Part shown: positions 43,485 to 53,176 of the stretch, in pieces
Numbering within the stretch: the first letter of the stretch is position 1
How the letters are laid out: every line of letters starts with the position of its first letter
Assembly (NCBI GenBank): GCA_014192425.1
Contig: BJHK01000007.1
Location: forward strand, 62,001 to 126,000
Source of the DNA: Planctomycetia bacterium
GTDB lineage: Bacteria; Planctomycetota; Planctomycetia; Pirellulales; UBA1268
Length of the DNA stretch: 64,000 nucleotides
Direction of reading: 5' to 3'
Program-made: the position numbers and the translations under genes
The notes under the pieces: model-generated
What the model was told of the DNA's origin: nothing
Database searches by the model: none
The model's input: the letters and a program-made list of their open reading frames with translations, nothing else

Positions 43485-43834
43485 GCATCGCGCCGCCGCC
43501 CACGATCTACCTGCACTCCGGCACCACCGACATGCGGAAGAGCTTCGACCGGCTCTCGGGCATCATCCGAGGCACGTTCGGCGGCGACCCGGCCGATGGC
43601 AGCCTGTTCCTGTTCGTCAACAAGCGACGCGACCGGATCAAGGCTCTCTGGTGGGACGGCGACGGGTACGTGCTCTGGTACAAGCGGCTCGAAGAGGGCA
43701 CGTTCGAGACGGTGCCCTCGCCTGCTGGTGAGGAGCGGGTGCGAATCGATCCAACGCAGCTGGCGATGATCCTCGGCGGCGTGCGATTGGCGACAGCGCG
43801 GAGGCGCAAGCGATACCACCGCACCCTCGTCTGA
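43478..43834 (+). CDS. tnpB: IS66 accessory protein TnpB
   Basis: A 118-residue IS66 Orf2 protein: IYLHSGTTDMRKSFDRLSGI, LFLFVNKRRDRIKALWWDGDG and LWYKRLEEGTF are the family's conserved blocks. Intact by length; it overlaps tnpA by 7 bp. Confidence 0.92.
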   Translation: MLSIAPPPTIYLHSGTTDMRKSFDRLSGIIRGTFGGDPADGSLFLFVNKRRDRIKALWWDGDGYVLWYKRLEEGTFETVPSPAGEERVRIDPTQLAMILGGVRLATARRRKRYHRTLV

Positions 43835-43897
43835 AAAAATCTCGCGTCTGCCAAAGTGACGCTTGCGCTTTCCTGTGAAGGCGTTGATGGTCTGGGC

Positions 43898-44966
43898 ATG
43901 ACGAAGGAAGTCGTGCTGCCGAGCGATCTCGCCGCGTACCACGCGATCATTCGCGAGCAGGCCCAGCAACTCGAGGATCAGAAGGCAAGGATCGCCAAGG
44001 CCGAGGCTGAGCGGGACGCCGCCCTGCAGTTGGCCTTCCGCAAGAAGATGGAGCGATATCTGCCGGATCCGAAGCAGTTCGTCCTCGACTTTGGCGACTC
44101 GCCTGAAGGCGTCGACGCAGCCGAAGGGATCGCTGACGCTGCCTTGGAGACGGTCGCTGGCTACGAGCGGCGGAAGCAGGCTACGGAGACGTCCCGCAGC
44201 GCGCAGCTTCCGGCCCACCACCCGCGGTACGAGGTGAAGCTCGACGTGCCGGGGAATCAACGGACCTGTGCGGCGCACGGCGAGCGGCAGGTGATCGGCT
44301 ACGACTGGCAGGAAACGCTCGAGGTCGTTCCACCAAAGCTCGTGGTGCGTCGGACGGGCATCCCCAAGCTCGCTTGCCCGAAGGCTCCCGAGTGCGGCAT
44401 GGTCGAGGCGCCTCGGCCCGCGGGCCTGGTCGAGGGTAACCGATACGACACGAGCGTGGCGGCCGAGATCATGGTCGCGAAGTACGCCTACCACTTTTTG
44501 GCTGGACGCCTGCCAGGAGCACGCTCCTGAACGTCCTGGAATCGGCTGCTCATCTCATCCGACCCCACTTACCTACCTGCGGAACCAGGTCGACCATCTG
44601 CTCGTCTATCTGGACGATGGCCTGATGCCGATCGACAACAACGAGACCGAGCAGCTGATGAAGCAGGTGGCCTTGGGCAGGAAAAACTGGATGTTCATCG
44701 GAAGTGTCGCGGCGGGCTATCGCTCCGCAAACCTCATGTCGCTCGTCAGCAGTGCCGCGCGGAACGATCTCGACGTCTGCATGTACATGAAGGCCGTCCT
44801 CGAACGGCTCTTGGCCGGGGAGACGAACTACGACACGCTTCGCCCCGACGTCTGGAAGCAATCGCATCCGGAGGCGCTTCGGCTTTACTGCCAAGAAGAG
44901 CGGCGATCGCGGGCCGATGCCAGGGCGGTCAAGCGCGCCCGGCGACGCATCGCCCGCCATGGCTGA
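43898..44966 (+). pseudogene. tnpC: IS66 transposase TnpC, internally deleted
   Basis: The N-terminal part from ATG 43898 is normal (coiled coil, then LPAHHPRYEVKLDVPGN and the zinc-binding-like region) up to AAEIMVAKYAYHF. It is then frameshifted: GWTPARSTLLNVLESAAHLI can be read in another frame to about 44560. The sequence jumps to TYLRNQVDHLLVYLDDGLMP and runs to the C-terminus at 44966. About 200 residues of the catalytic core are missing, so the transposase is inactive. The element's ends were not identified with confidence. Confidence 0.88.
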
Positions 44967-45042
44967 ACAGCCCCGGATCACCGCCAGCCGCTCCGCGGAC
45001 CATATGGCGGTGGTGTGCGGTCACACCGAAGCGGGTGCGGGG

Positions 45043-45148
45043 CGTTTCGAGAAACCCGCTCCGGACGCCCGGGCCGCTCCTCCCAAGGCTCACGAGTCGC
45101 TTATCAGCCGGAAGACCGTTGCGGAAGTGCCATTGACAGGGCTATCCT
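45043..45148 (+). repeat. Dispersed repeat R4 with promoter-like end
   Basis: Aligns with R2 (23806-23913) and ends in TTGCGG (45119-45124), 18 bp, TATCCT (45143-45148). The PEP-CTERM gene starts 178 bp downstream. Confidence 0.7.
45119..45148 (+). promoter_or_regulatory. Promoter-like end of repeat R4
   Basis: TTGCGG-18 bp-TATCCT points toward the PEP-CTERM gene. An overlapping TTGACA at 45134 has no partner at the right distance. Confidence 0.45.
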
Positions 45149-45326
45149 TCCGTGGCGGCCTCCAGCAGGGGCCCGCCGCGGGACCACTGCGGTCCGCGCG
45201 TCGGCTCGACCCCGCCCGCCCTCCCGCTCGACCGTTGACGGCAGGGGGAATGCGATTTACCGTGCCCTGCAGGCAGGACTGCCACCGCACGGCATCGAAA
45301 CAACACCCGGAAAGAGATGGTCTCTT

Positions 45327-47213
45327 ATGTTCCAGCCCCCCGCTTCACGTTTCCGTCTGCCTGCAGCCTGCGCCATGGTCGCGTTCGTCGTCGGCATGGC
45401 GGCGACGCCGGCACGTGCCCAATTCGACCCCCTCACGCTCCGGTTCGACACCACGCATCTGGGCACGTTTCCGACGGTGTCGGGCTCGAGTTTCGGCGTC
45501 TGGTCCAGCGGCAGCACCGTGTCCGACGCGAACATCTACGTCAGCTTCCAGTGGTCGAATGCGGGCCAGTTTTCCGGCCAGCTCTCACCGTCGGTTTCGT
45601 CGACGAACTTTTTCGCCCTGATCGGCAACTCCGGCACGCTCAAGTGGGTGGGGACCAGCAACACCGGCACGGGCCCCCAGTGGAGCGGCGGCAACTGGTA
45701 CGTGAACGACGTGCCGGCTGGCGCGACGGGCATGAGTCCAGCCTTCAGCGTCGCGCAGATGAACGCCGGGGCCGGGACGAAGATCTACACGACCTACGGA
45801 AACAACATGTACATCGAGTATGGAAAGAACTCGATCAGCGGCACGACCCCGCCCGCCACCAACGCCACGCAGGCTCGCTACACGGACATTGAGTGGACGT
45901 TCGTGACCGGGAGCAGTTTCAACAATCTCGACCTGACGAACATCAACAATGCCGGGGCGGCGCTGAAGGTGTCGTATTCGGGTTCGGCCCACTCCGCATC
46001 GGTGGGCTTCAGGGCCTTCACCAGCGAGATGCTGCCCACCCTCGGTGCCATCAATCCGACCCAGGTGTTTGCGGCCACCACGGCGTCCGGTTCGCTCGGC
46101 ACGGGTGTCGCTCCGCCCGCCTACATCGCCGGCGTGCCGCAGGGGGCGACGATCCCGCCAGGCTCGAGCTTCTATGCCGCGTACCCGGCCTTCATCGCGA
46201 CCGTGCTCTCGGGCAGCAACGAGGCGGTGAAGAGCCCGCTCCTGACGAATCAACCGGGAGGCGCGAATCCGACCGCCACGGCCCTGCAACAAGCCCAGGG
46301 CTTCACGACCTCCGGTAGCTCGGAGCAGGTCGCCATGTTTTTCAGACCGACATTCACGCCGGCCAATGCGAGTTACGACATCACCCTCAGCGGATCGATC
46401 GCGGCCACGACGGCAGGGGGAGCGACGAGGTGGTACGGCACAGGCTCGACACCGCTGACGATCGCCATCTCGAACGCCTTCAGTGGCACGGCAAACCAGG
46501 GTTTCTACGGCTATCTGGCCAACGGAAACGTCAATAACTCCACCGTGACGCTCGCCGGGGATACGAGCGGGACGACCGGCTGGGGGGCCTTCTCGAACGA
46601 TTTCTGGGCGGAGGGTGGGAACAACGGAGGCAGGGGGAACCAGGGGGGGCCCAGCCCGGCCATCGCCTCCGGATCCAGCAGCATTGATTCCGCCCATTAC
46701 GGGCAGATCGTCCAGCGGGCGCTTGGAGATCTCCAGCAACTCCTGATGATCGGGGCGTTCGGAAACGAAACCAACGTCACCCTGCCGGCCGTGCCGCTGG
46801 CCGGCGGCAACACGTCGCAACCTGGCTTCGAGCCGTACTCGGGTCCCCTCGGTGGTGCGCCCTCCCAGAACGTCTGGTCGGCCAAGTCCAACGCCTACCT
46901 GAATACGGGAACGGCCGGCTTCAATGAGTTCGGCGAGTGGGTGTGGCAACACTCGGAGAGCGTCCTCAACGGCACCAGTTCGACGGGGGCCATCTACTCC
47001 AATCCGTACGACGACCGCTTCAACCAGTACGCCGCCAGCGTGGCGATCAACATGGACCCGAGCGGGGGCACGCTCACCGTGCAGCTGCGCGAGATCAACG
47101 CCGTCCCCGAACCCCCGGCCGTCGCCCTGCTGGGCATCGGCGGAGCCGCGATCGGCGGCGTCTTCTGGCGGGTGTGGAGGCGCCGGGCCTCGGCCCGTAC
47201 TCCTCGGACATGA
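45327..47213 (+). CDS. PEP-CTERM sorted surface protein, possibly beta-1,3-glucanase-like
   Basis: A 628-residue exported protein. The signal peptide is FRLPAACAMVAFVVGMAATP, cleaved near ARA. The C-terminus is a classic PEP-CTERM sorting signal: AVPEPPAVALLGIGGAAIGG, then a hydrophobic stretch and RVWRRR, so exosortase should process it. The Ser/Thr/Gly/Asn-rich body is all-beta in character. Segments such as GTKIYTTYGNNMYIEYGKNS and FNNLDLTNINNAGAALKVSY resemble GH64-type beta-1,3-glucanase/thaumatin-like domains, but I could not place catalytic residues. No exosortase gene is in the window. Confidence 0.85.
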   Translation: MFQPPASRFRLPAACAMVAFVVGMAATPARAQFDPLTLRFDTTHLGTFPTVSGSSFGVWSSGSTVSDANIYVSFQWSNAGQFSGQLSPSVSSTNFFALIGNSGTLKWVGTSNTGTGPQWSGGNWYVNDVPAGATGMSPAFSVAQMNAGAGTKIYTTYGNNMYIEYGKNSISGTTPPATNATQARYTDIEWTFVTGSSFNNLDLTNINNAGAALKVSYSGSAHSASVGFRAFTSEMLPTLGAINPTQVFAATTASGSLGTGVAPPAYIAGVPQGATIPPGSSFYAAYPAFIATVLSGSNEAVKSPLLTNQPGGANPTATALQQAQGFTTSGSSEQVAMFFRPTFTPANASYDITLSGSIAATTAGGATRWYGTGSTPLTIAISNAFSGTANQGFYGYLANGNVNNSTVTLAGDTSGTTGWGAFSNDFWAEGGNNGGRGNQGGPSPAIASGSSSIDSAHYGQIVQRALGDLQQLLMIGAFGNETNVTLPAVPLAGGNTSQPGFEPYSGPLGGAPSQNVWSAKSNAYLNTGTAGFNEFGEWVWQHSESVLNGTSSTGAIYSNPYDDRFNQYAASVAINMDPSGGTLTVQLREINAVPEPPAVALLGIGGAAIGGVFWRVWRRRASARTPRT

Positions 47214-47302
47214 GCAGGGTGGCCGGAGCCTGAAGCCCGGCCGCTCAGCGGAGCGGAAGCGTGAGCGGCGGCGACCCTGCGGGCCCGGTCGGCGGCGGCG
47301 GA

Positions 47303-47957
47303 CTACCGAACAGCGTCTCCAGCCAGCGAATCGAGCCCGCGTGACAGGCCCTCGCCGATCACCGCCTTGTCTCCCAGCGCAAACCGCGGATCAATCGCCG
47401 CACGCAGCTTGACGAGCAGGTTGGCGAGGGGCGCCAGTGCCGCCGTCGGCGTCACCTGCAGTTCGTCGAAGAGCACCTGCGCGGCCTGTTCGCCGGCGAA
47501 CGGATCGGCCAGCGGCAGCCGGGCCCCGGCCAGGTTCATGCTCGCCATGCCGGGGGTGTGGGTGGCATGCCCGAGGAGCGGCGACAGCCAGGCGGTGAAC
47601 CGGCCGCAGAGCGGCCCGCAGAGGGTCACGCGGTTGATCACGCGGCCGGCCGGCACGACGAGTTCGGCAGCCTCCGGCGCGAGCCGCAGCCACGGTGCGC
47701 CCCGGACCCGTCCGCAGGAGGCGGCGACGTCGAAGGGCGATGGACAGCTGCCCTTCCACGAGTCGGACCGCGACCGCGCTGGCGGCCAGGGAAAACCCGC
47801 CGCTGTCGGCGGCCGTCCAGGCCGTCGAGGTGTCGAGGTGTCGAGGTGTCGAGGACGACGCCAGCCTGCTCGATGCCGCTGCCGCCGCCGACATGCTCGC
47901 CTGGGAGACCAGTGGGTTCTCGGTCGACGCGAGTGTCCGGATCACGCTCAATAGACC
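47303..47957 (-). pseudogene. Frameshifted C-terminal fragment of a large planctomycete protein
   Basis: The minus strand carries two linked frames: GGFSLAASAVAVRLVEGQLS upstream and, after a shift near 47.72 kb, PAGRVINRVTLCGPLCGRFT, then TPGMASMNLAGARLPLADPF down to a TGA at 47303. The second block is of the kind found at the end of large AsmA/TamB-like hypotheticals in planctomycetes (a GxxLDLxxxxxPLxDP pattern). No start is present. Assignment is tentative. Confidence 0.45.
47826..47859 (+). repeat. 10-bp tandem repeat
   Basis: GTCGAGGTGT is repeated three times with a partial fourth copy inside the broken gene. Confidence 0.8.
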
Positions 47958-48150
47958 GCGATGTGCCGAGCTACTTTCAGAGCTTGGAACACCTGCTGCG
48001 GTACTGTGCGCGGCCGCCTGTTGCGCTCGAGCGACTCTCCGTGAGCCGCGGCCCAGACGGCCGGATCGCCCGCGCCCGCTGCGTGCTGCCCAGACACACA
48101 GCCGCCAACTGGGTCGGGCCCGGCCGCGGCCGAAAATCCACGCGGCCGGG
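47950..48150 (+). pseudogene. IS91-family transposase fragment
   Basis: The plus frame reads LEHLLRYCARPPVALERLSV. The (L)LRYCARPPxxxERL block is a hallmark of the IS91/Y2 transposase C-terminal part. Neither a start nor the catalytic tyrosines are present. Confidence 0.7.
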
Positions 48151-48389
48151 GGCCAATGGCGTCGTCGTGGCGTTCAGACTGCTTTCCGAGTGCGAAACCA
48201 TTCCTGGCCTTCGCCCTCTTGGCAACCTCCGGTTGCTGCGGACTTCCTGTCCGCGAACCAGGCCCGATCCGGAAGATCCTCACGTCCGCGATCGACATCC
48301 ACAGCCTCTGACCGGCATCGGCCGCGAGGCGTCGAAGCCCCGGGAACGGCCGACGGGGACGCGGTCTGCGCAGACGCGAGAACAACGCC

Positions 48390-48735
48390 ATTGAAGGTGG
48401 CCCGCCGTGTCAGATCGGCCAACGACTGTCGGCTCAACGGCTCGCCGGTGTCGGGCACGGTTTGGCAGGCGGTGGCAACGACCATCGCTCAATCCATCGG
48501 GGAAAAAAGTGGCCTTGCGACCGCGACCTTCATGGTCTTCCACTGTGAAATCGCCTGCGGCCCACCGTTGCCGCCAGCGTCGCACTTGGTGTTCGGAGAA
48601 TCCCACACGATGGCCCGCTTCCGCATTGCGAATGGTGGGTTGTTCGTGAATGAGCAAGGCGAGTCGATAGCGTTGGGCGTCACGGACAAGAACGGTTCGC
48701 CGCCGAACGGCGACGCTTCCAGGCGGCGGAACGCC
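48390..48735 (-). pseudogene. IS630-family transposase N-terminal fragment
   Basis: The minus strand reads RDAQRYRLALLIHEQPTIRN and VGFSEHQVRRWRQRWAAGDF, a helix-turn-helix start of IS630-type transposases. After a frameshift near 48.49 kb it continues in another frame with PLSRQSLADLTRRA, the next conserved block. The DDE domain is absent. Confidence 0.7.
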
Positions 48736-49019
48736 GCCGCATGCCCGCTGCCGCCGCGAAGCGGCGAGTTGTATCAGGTCGTCCCAAGCAGCCCGCCGCT
48801 GGCCTATCGCGCCAAAGGATCTACGCCATCTCGTAGCCAACGAGTTGCCGCACTCGGCCAGACTGCCTGGTTCTCGCAGGCACTGGGTCAAGGCTCGTAC
48901 CAGCCCCGTTCTTCCCCACAGATTCTGCCGAAGACCCGTTTTTTAGAATCCCTCAGCCCAGGGATGATCGTGCAGTCATGCCCTGACCTTGGCGAAATGA
49001 CACCTTTTGCCGCGGCGTA
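48736..49019. other. Non-coding gap before pfkA
   Basis: No supported gene; short overlapping frames only. Confidence 0.5.
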
Positions 49020-50342
49020 TCAGGAGGCCGCCAGCAGCGGCTGTCCCGTGGCTTCGAGCACCGACAGCCACAGGTCCCCCTCGGGGGCGACCTGGTTCTG
49101 CTGGCTCACCGCCAGGGCCATCGGAATGTGGACGAACCGGCCGTGCCAGCGGCCGACCACCATCTCCGTGCGGCCGGCGAGCGCCGCGTGAACGGCGTTC
49201 TGCGCCAGCCGCAGGCAGTAGACGCTGTCGTAGGGGTTCGCCGGCACGCTGCGGATCGCGTAGCTGGGGTCGATGTATTTGAGGTTCAGCTCCTCCCCCG
49301 CGGCGGCGAAGTGGTCGGCGATCCGCTGCCGGAGGAACAGGCCGATGTCGTGCAGCCGACGGTTGCCCGAGGCATCGACCCCCGCCGTGGCTTCCGTCAT
49401 CAGGTCCTGGCCGGCCCCCTCGGCGACGACGATCACCGCATGCCGGCTGCGTCGGACGCGGGCGAGCAGGTGATCGAGGAGGCCCGCGGGGCCGTCGAGC
49501 GCGAACGGCACCTCGGGGATGAGCACATAGTTGGCATCTGGCTCGGCGAGGGACGCATAGCAGGCGATGAAGCCGGAATGGCGGCCCATGAGCTTGACGA
49601 GGCCGACGCCGTTGGGGGCGGCCTTGGCTTCGACGTGCGCCGCCCGGATCGACTTGGCCGCCTCGCCGAAGGCCGTCTGGAAGCCGAACGACTGGTCGAT
49701 GAACGGGATGTCGTTGTCGATCGTCTTCGGCACGCCGACGATGGCGATCTTGCCGTCGCGGTCGGCGACGGCCTTGGCCACCTGCATCGCCCCGCGCAGC
49801 GTGCCGTCGCCGCCGATGACGAACAGGATGTTGATGTTCATCCGCTCCAGGCAGTCGACGATCGCGGCCGGGTCCTGGCCGCCGCGGGAGCTGCCGAGGA
49901 TCGTGCCGCCGTCCTCGTCGATGTTGCTCACCACCTCGGGCGTGAGGTCGATGACGTCGTGCCCGTAGCGGGCGATGAACCCCTGGTAGCCATTGCGGAA
50001 GCCGTAGATCCGGTGCACGCCGTAGTGGAAGCGGAGCTCCATGACGAGGCCGCGGATGACGTCGTTGATCCCCGGGCAGAGGCCGCCGCAGGTGACGATG
50101 CCGACGCGGGTCTTGGCGGGGTCGAAGAAGATCGACCGGCGCGGGCCGGCGGGCTCGAAGCCGGGCAGGTCGGCGGCGGCGCAGCCGCTCTCCGCGACGA
50201 GCCGGGCGGTGTCGTGGAACAGCACCCGGTCGTCCTCGGCGACGTAGTGGGAAGTCGTCGCTCGCGACTCGACGAGTGGCCGGAGTGGCGAGTCGAGGCG
50301 GCAGGGGCCGAGGCACTTCACGGCGAGGTCGGCGGGATTCAT
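49020..50342 (-). CDS. pfkA: 6-phosphofructokinase, probably ATP-dependent (TP0108/plant-type clade)
   Basis: A 440-residue PFK. GIVTCGGLCPGINDVIRG (81-98) binds the phosphate donor, GGDGT is at 177-181, PKTIDNDI at 205-212 contains the catalytic Asp, and GLVKLMGRHSGFIA binds the substrate. Gly180 in GGDGT is the residue that favours ATP over pyrophosphate, while Lys in PKTIDND is the state more common in PPi enzymes; the mix is typical of the long plant-type/TP0108 clade. It commits fructose-6-phosphate to glycolysis. The ATG at 50342 lies 45 bp from the upstream ppc stop, so the two genes probably form an operon. Annotated on the minus strand; the plus strand shows a shadow ORF. Confidence 0.93.
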   Translation of the reverse strand: MNPADLAVKCLGPCRLDSPLRPLVESRATTSHYVAEDDRVLFHDTARLVAESGCAAADLPGFEPAGPRRSIFFDPAKTRVGIVTCGGLCPGINDVIRGLVMELRFHYGVHRIYGFRNGYQGFIARYGHDVIDLTPEVVSNIDEDGGTILGSSRGGQDPAAIVDCLERMNINILFVIGGDGTLRGAMQVAKAVADRDGKIAIVGVPKTIDNDIPFIDQSFGFQTAFGEAAKSIRAAHVEAKAAPNGVGLVKLMGRHSGFIACYASLAEPDANYVLIPEVPFALDGPAGLLDHLLARVRRSRHAVIVVAEGAGQDLMTEATAGVDASGNRRLHDIGLFLRQRIADHFAAAGEELNLKYIDPSYAIRSVPANPYDSVYCLRLAQNAVHAALAGRTEMVVGRWHGRFVHIPMALAVSQQNQVAPEGDLWLSVLEATGQPLLAAS

Positions 50343-50386
50343 CCTGGACGCTCCGGGGCTGTGGCGGCGGTGTGTGGTCTGGCGAA

Positions 50387-53176
50387 TCAGCCGGTGGTCC
50401 GCATGCCGGCGGCGATTCCCTGGACGCAGAGGCGGAGCAGGTGGCGGAACGCGTCGCCGTCGCCGCCGGCGGCAAGGGCCGCGCGGCGCCGGCGCATGAA
50501 CTCGATCTGCACGAGGTTGAGCGGATCGATCGACGGGTTGCGGGCCTCGATCGACCGCTGAAACCAGGGCGTCGTCGCCAGCAGTTCGCCGCCGCCGACG
50601 ATGTCGAGGATCGCCTGCCGCGTCCGGTCGCGCTCGGCGGCGATCCGCTGCCAGATGCGGCGCCGGGCGTCGGCGTCCTCGGCCAGTTCGGCGTAACGGT
50701 GGGCGACGAACATGTCGGCCTTGGCCAGCGCCAGCGTGGCGTTGTCGATCGTCGCCTGGAAGAACGGCCAGCCGCGGTACATCGCGCAGATCGCCTGCCA
50801 GGCCGAGCGGTCGTCGTACTTGACCTCGACGAGCGCCGTGCCGAGCCCGTACCAGGCGGGGATCATGCACCGGCTCTGCGTCCAGGCGAAGACCCAGGGG
50901 ATCGCCCGCAGGTCGTCGAGCGTGCGTTCGCCGCGCCGCCGCGAGGGCCGCGAGCCGATCGGCAGGTTCTCGATGTCCTCGATCGGCGTGGTCTGGGAGA
51001 AGTAGCCGATGAAGCCCGGCTGATCGACGAGCTCCCGGTACACGGCGTGCGACCGCTCCGCCATGCGGCCGACGAGATCGATCCACGTTGGGCTCGGCTC
51101 CGTGCGGCGAACGCTGGAGGCGACGAGTGTCGCCCAGGTGACCTGCTCCAGGTGTCGACGGGCGATCTCGGCATCGTCGTACCGCTCGGCCAGCACCTCC
51201 CCCTGCTCGGTGAGCCGGAGCGAGCCGTCGAGCGTCTCGGCGGGGAGCGAGAGGATGCCGCGGGCCGCCGGGCCGCCGCCGCGGCCGAGCGAGCCGCCGC
51301 GGCCGTGGAAGAAGGTGACCGCCACGCCGCGGGCGGCCGCGGCGCGGTGAAGCCGCTCCTGCGCCGTCTGCAGGCCGACGCAGGCGGCGAGGTAGCCGCC
51401 GTCCTTGGTGCTGTCGGAGTAGCCGACCATCACGACCTGCCGGTCGCTGCGACCCGCGAGGTGGGCCCGGTAGCGCGGCTCGTCGAGGATCGCGGCCAGC
51501 GTCTCGTGGGCCTGGTCGAGGTCATGGATCTTCTCGAACAGCGGCACGACGGCGACGTCGCGGTCGGCGAGCGGCTCGCCGTGGGCGGCGGCCCGGCCGC
51601 GGGCATGCCGCCACAGCCAGAGCACGGCGAGGACGTCGGCCGGGCAGCGGGTCAGGCTCACGATCGCGTTGCCGAGGCAGTCCGGGCCGAACCGGGCCGC
51701 CGCCCGGTGGAGCGCGGCGAACAGGCGGAGCGCATCGGCGGTGAGGTCGCTGAGACCGGCAGCGGCGATCCCGGCGTCGTGGTCGAGCGTGCCGGCGAGC
51801 AGGGCTGCGAAGGCGGCGTCGTCGAGGGCCCGCGCGGCATCCGCGCTGGAGACGAGGCCCGCGGCGGCGAGGATCTCGGCCATGATCCCCCGGTAGGCAC
51901 GGGCGTCCTGGCGGACATCGAGCCGGCTCATGTGGAGGCCGAACGTGCGGACGAGGTCGAGCCACTGCCGCGGCGGCGATTCCTCGGCGGCGAGCCCGGC
52001 GTCATCGAGGCAGGTGACGAGGGCGGCGACGTCGGCCTCGAGGTCCACGCCGGAGCGGTAGCCACCCGGGAGGGGCGGTGCGTCGAGGTCCGGCGCACGG
52101 GCCCGCTCCAGGCGGAAGCGGATCATGCGGATCCAGCGTCGGCAGATCTCGTGGGCGGCGAGTGGTTCGAGCGCCGCCGACAGTTCGGGCCAGTCGGCGG
52201 ACAGGGCCGCCAGCCGGTCTTCGAGGGCGCCGCCCCCCGCGAGCGCGGTTCGCGACACCGTGAGCAGGTCGTGGAGCCGGTGGCACCACTCGACGTGGCG
52301 GTCGATCGCCGCCGACCGGAGCCGGACGAGCGTGGCGGCTGTGACGTCGGCCGTGACGAATGGATTGCCGTCGCGGTCGCCCCCCATCCACGAGCCGAAG
52401 GTGAGGAACGCGGGGATCCGGAAGGAGACGCCGGGATAGTGACGAGCGAGCGCCGTCCGCAGCGCGGCGTGCACGCGGGGCACGGCCTCCCAGAGCCGGG
52501 GCACGATCGACAGGCCGCGTTCGACCTCGTCGGCAACGGTGGGGCGGGTGGGGCGGAGGAACTCGGTCCGCCACAGCACGGCGAGCTCGCTGCGCAGGTC
52601 CGCCTCCTGCTCGGCCCGCTCCCGGGGCAGGAGGTCGTCGCGGTCGAGTTCCCGAAGGCCGCGCCGCATGCGGCGGAGTTTGGCACGGATCGACCGCCGC
52701 TTGGCCTCGCTGGGATGGGCTGTGAACACGAGCTCGACGTGCAGCCGGTCGAGCCAGCCCTGGACCTCGGCGGCGGAGCGGCCGAGGCCGGCGAGTTCCT
52801 GGATCCCGGCGCCGAGCGACTCGCCGGGGGGCTGCGGATGAATGAGCCGCTCCCGGTCGCGGAGGACGCGGACCCGCTGCCGGTCCTCGGCGATGTTGAC
52901 GAGGTCGAAGAACACGCTCAGCGCGCGGGTAACGAGCCGAGCCTGGTCATGGTCGAGGGCCTCGATCCGGGCAGCGAGGGCCGGTTCCGCCTCATGATTG
53001 CCCGCACGGCGGTCGCGGGACAGGCCGCGAATCTCCTCCACGAGGGCGACCGCCGCATCCCCTTCCGATTCACGGATCACACCGCCGAGCATGTCGGCGA
53101 GGAAGCGGATGTCTCGGCGCAGCAGGTCGTCGGCCACGGGGGGGGTCCGGGGATACGGGCGGGAATCGGTGACCAC
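50387..53176 (-). CDS. ppc: Phosphoenolpyruvate carboxylase
   Basis: A 929-residue enzyme that fixes bicarbonate onto PEP to form oxaloacetate. Key motifs are in place: VFTAHPSEAKRRS with the catalytic His, FGSWMGGDRDGNPFVT, VMVGYSDSTKDGGYLA, FFHGRGGSLGRGGGP, and the C-terminal GIAAGMRTTG ending. The Thr of the usual TAHPTEA is Ser here, a conservative change. The start is a GTG at 53176 with a weak ribosome binding site. Together with the PFK gene downstream it links glycolysis to refilling of the TCA cycle. A 1023-codon antisense ORF over it is a shadow. Confidence 0.95.
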   Translation of the reverse strand: MVTDSRPYPRTPPVADDLLRRDIRFLADMLGGVIRESEGDAAVALVEEIRGLSRDRRAGNHEAEPALAARIEALDHDQARLVTRALSVFFDLVNIAEDRQRVRVLRDRERLIHPQPPGESLGAGIQELAGLGRSAAEVQGWLDRLHVELVFTAHPSEAKRRSIRAKLRRMRRGLRELDRDDLLPRERAEQEADLRSELAVLWRTEFLRPTRPTVADEVERGLSIVPRLWEAVPRVHAALRTALARHYPGVSFRIPAFLTFGSWMGGDRDGNPFVTADVTAATLVRLRSAAIDRHVEWCHRLHDLLTVSRTALAGGGALEDRLAALSADWPELSAALEPLAAHEICRRWIRMIRFRLERARAPDLDAPPLPGGYRSGVDLEADVAALVTCLDDAGLAAEESPPRQWLDLVRTFGLHMSRLDVRQDARAYRGIMAEILAAAGLVSSADAARALDDAAFAALLAGTLDHDAGIAAAGLSDLTADALRLFAALHRAAARFGPDCLGNAIVSLTRCPADVLAVLWLWRHARGRAAAHGEPLADRDVAVVPLFEKIHDLDQAHETLAAILDEPRYRAHLAGRSDRQVVMVGYSDSTKDGGYLAACVGLQTAQERLHRAAAARGVAVTFFHGRGGSLGRGGGPAARGILSLPAETLDGSLRLTEQGEVLAERYDDAEIARRHLEQVTWATLVASSVRRTEPSPTWIDLVGRMAERSHAVYRELVDQPGFIGYFSQTTPIEDIENLPIGSRPSRRRGERTLDDLRAIPWVFAWTQSRCMIPAWYGLGTALVEVKYDDRSAWQAICAMYRGWPFFQATIDNATLALAKADMFVAHRYAELAEDADARRRIWQRIAAERDRTRQAILDIVGGGELLATTPWFQRSIEARNPSIDPLNLVQIEFMRRRRAALAAGGDGDAFRHLLRLCVQGIAAGMRTTG

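Noticed and set aside
43085-45020. Terminal inverted repeats of the IS66 element
   Set aside because: A partial match between about 43078 and 45015 was too weak to set the ends.
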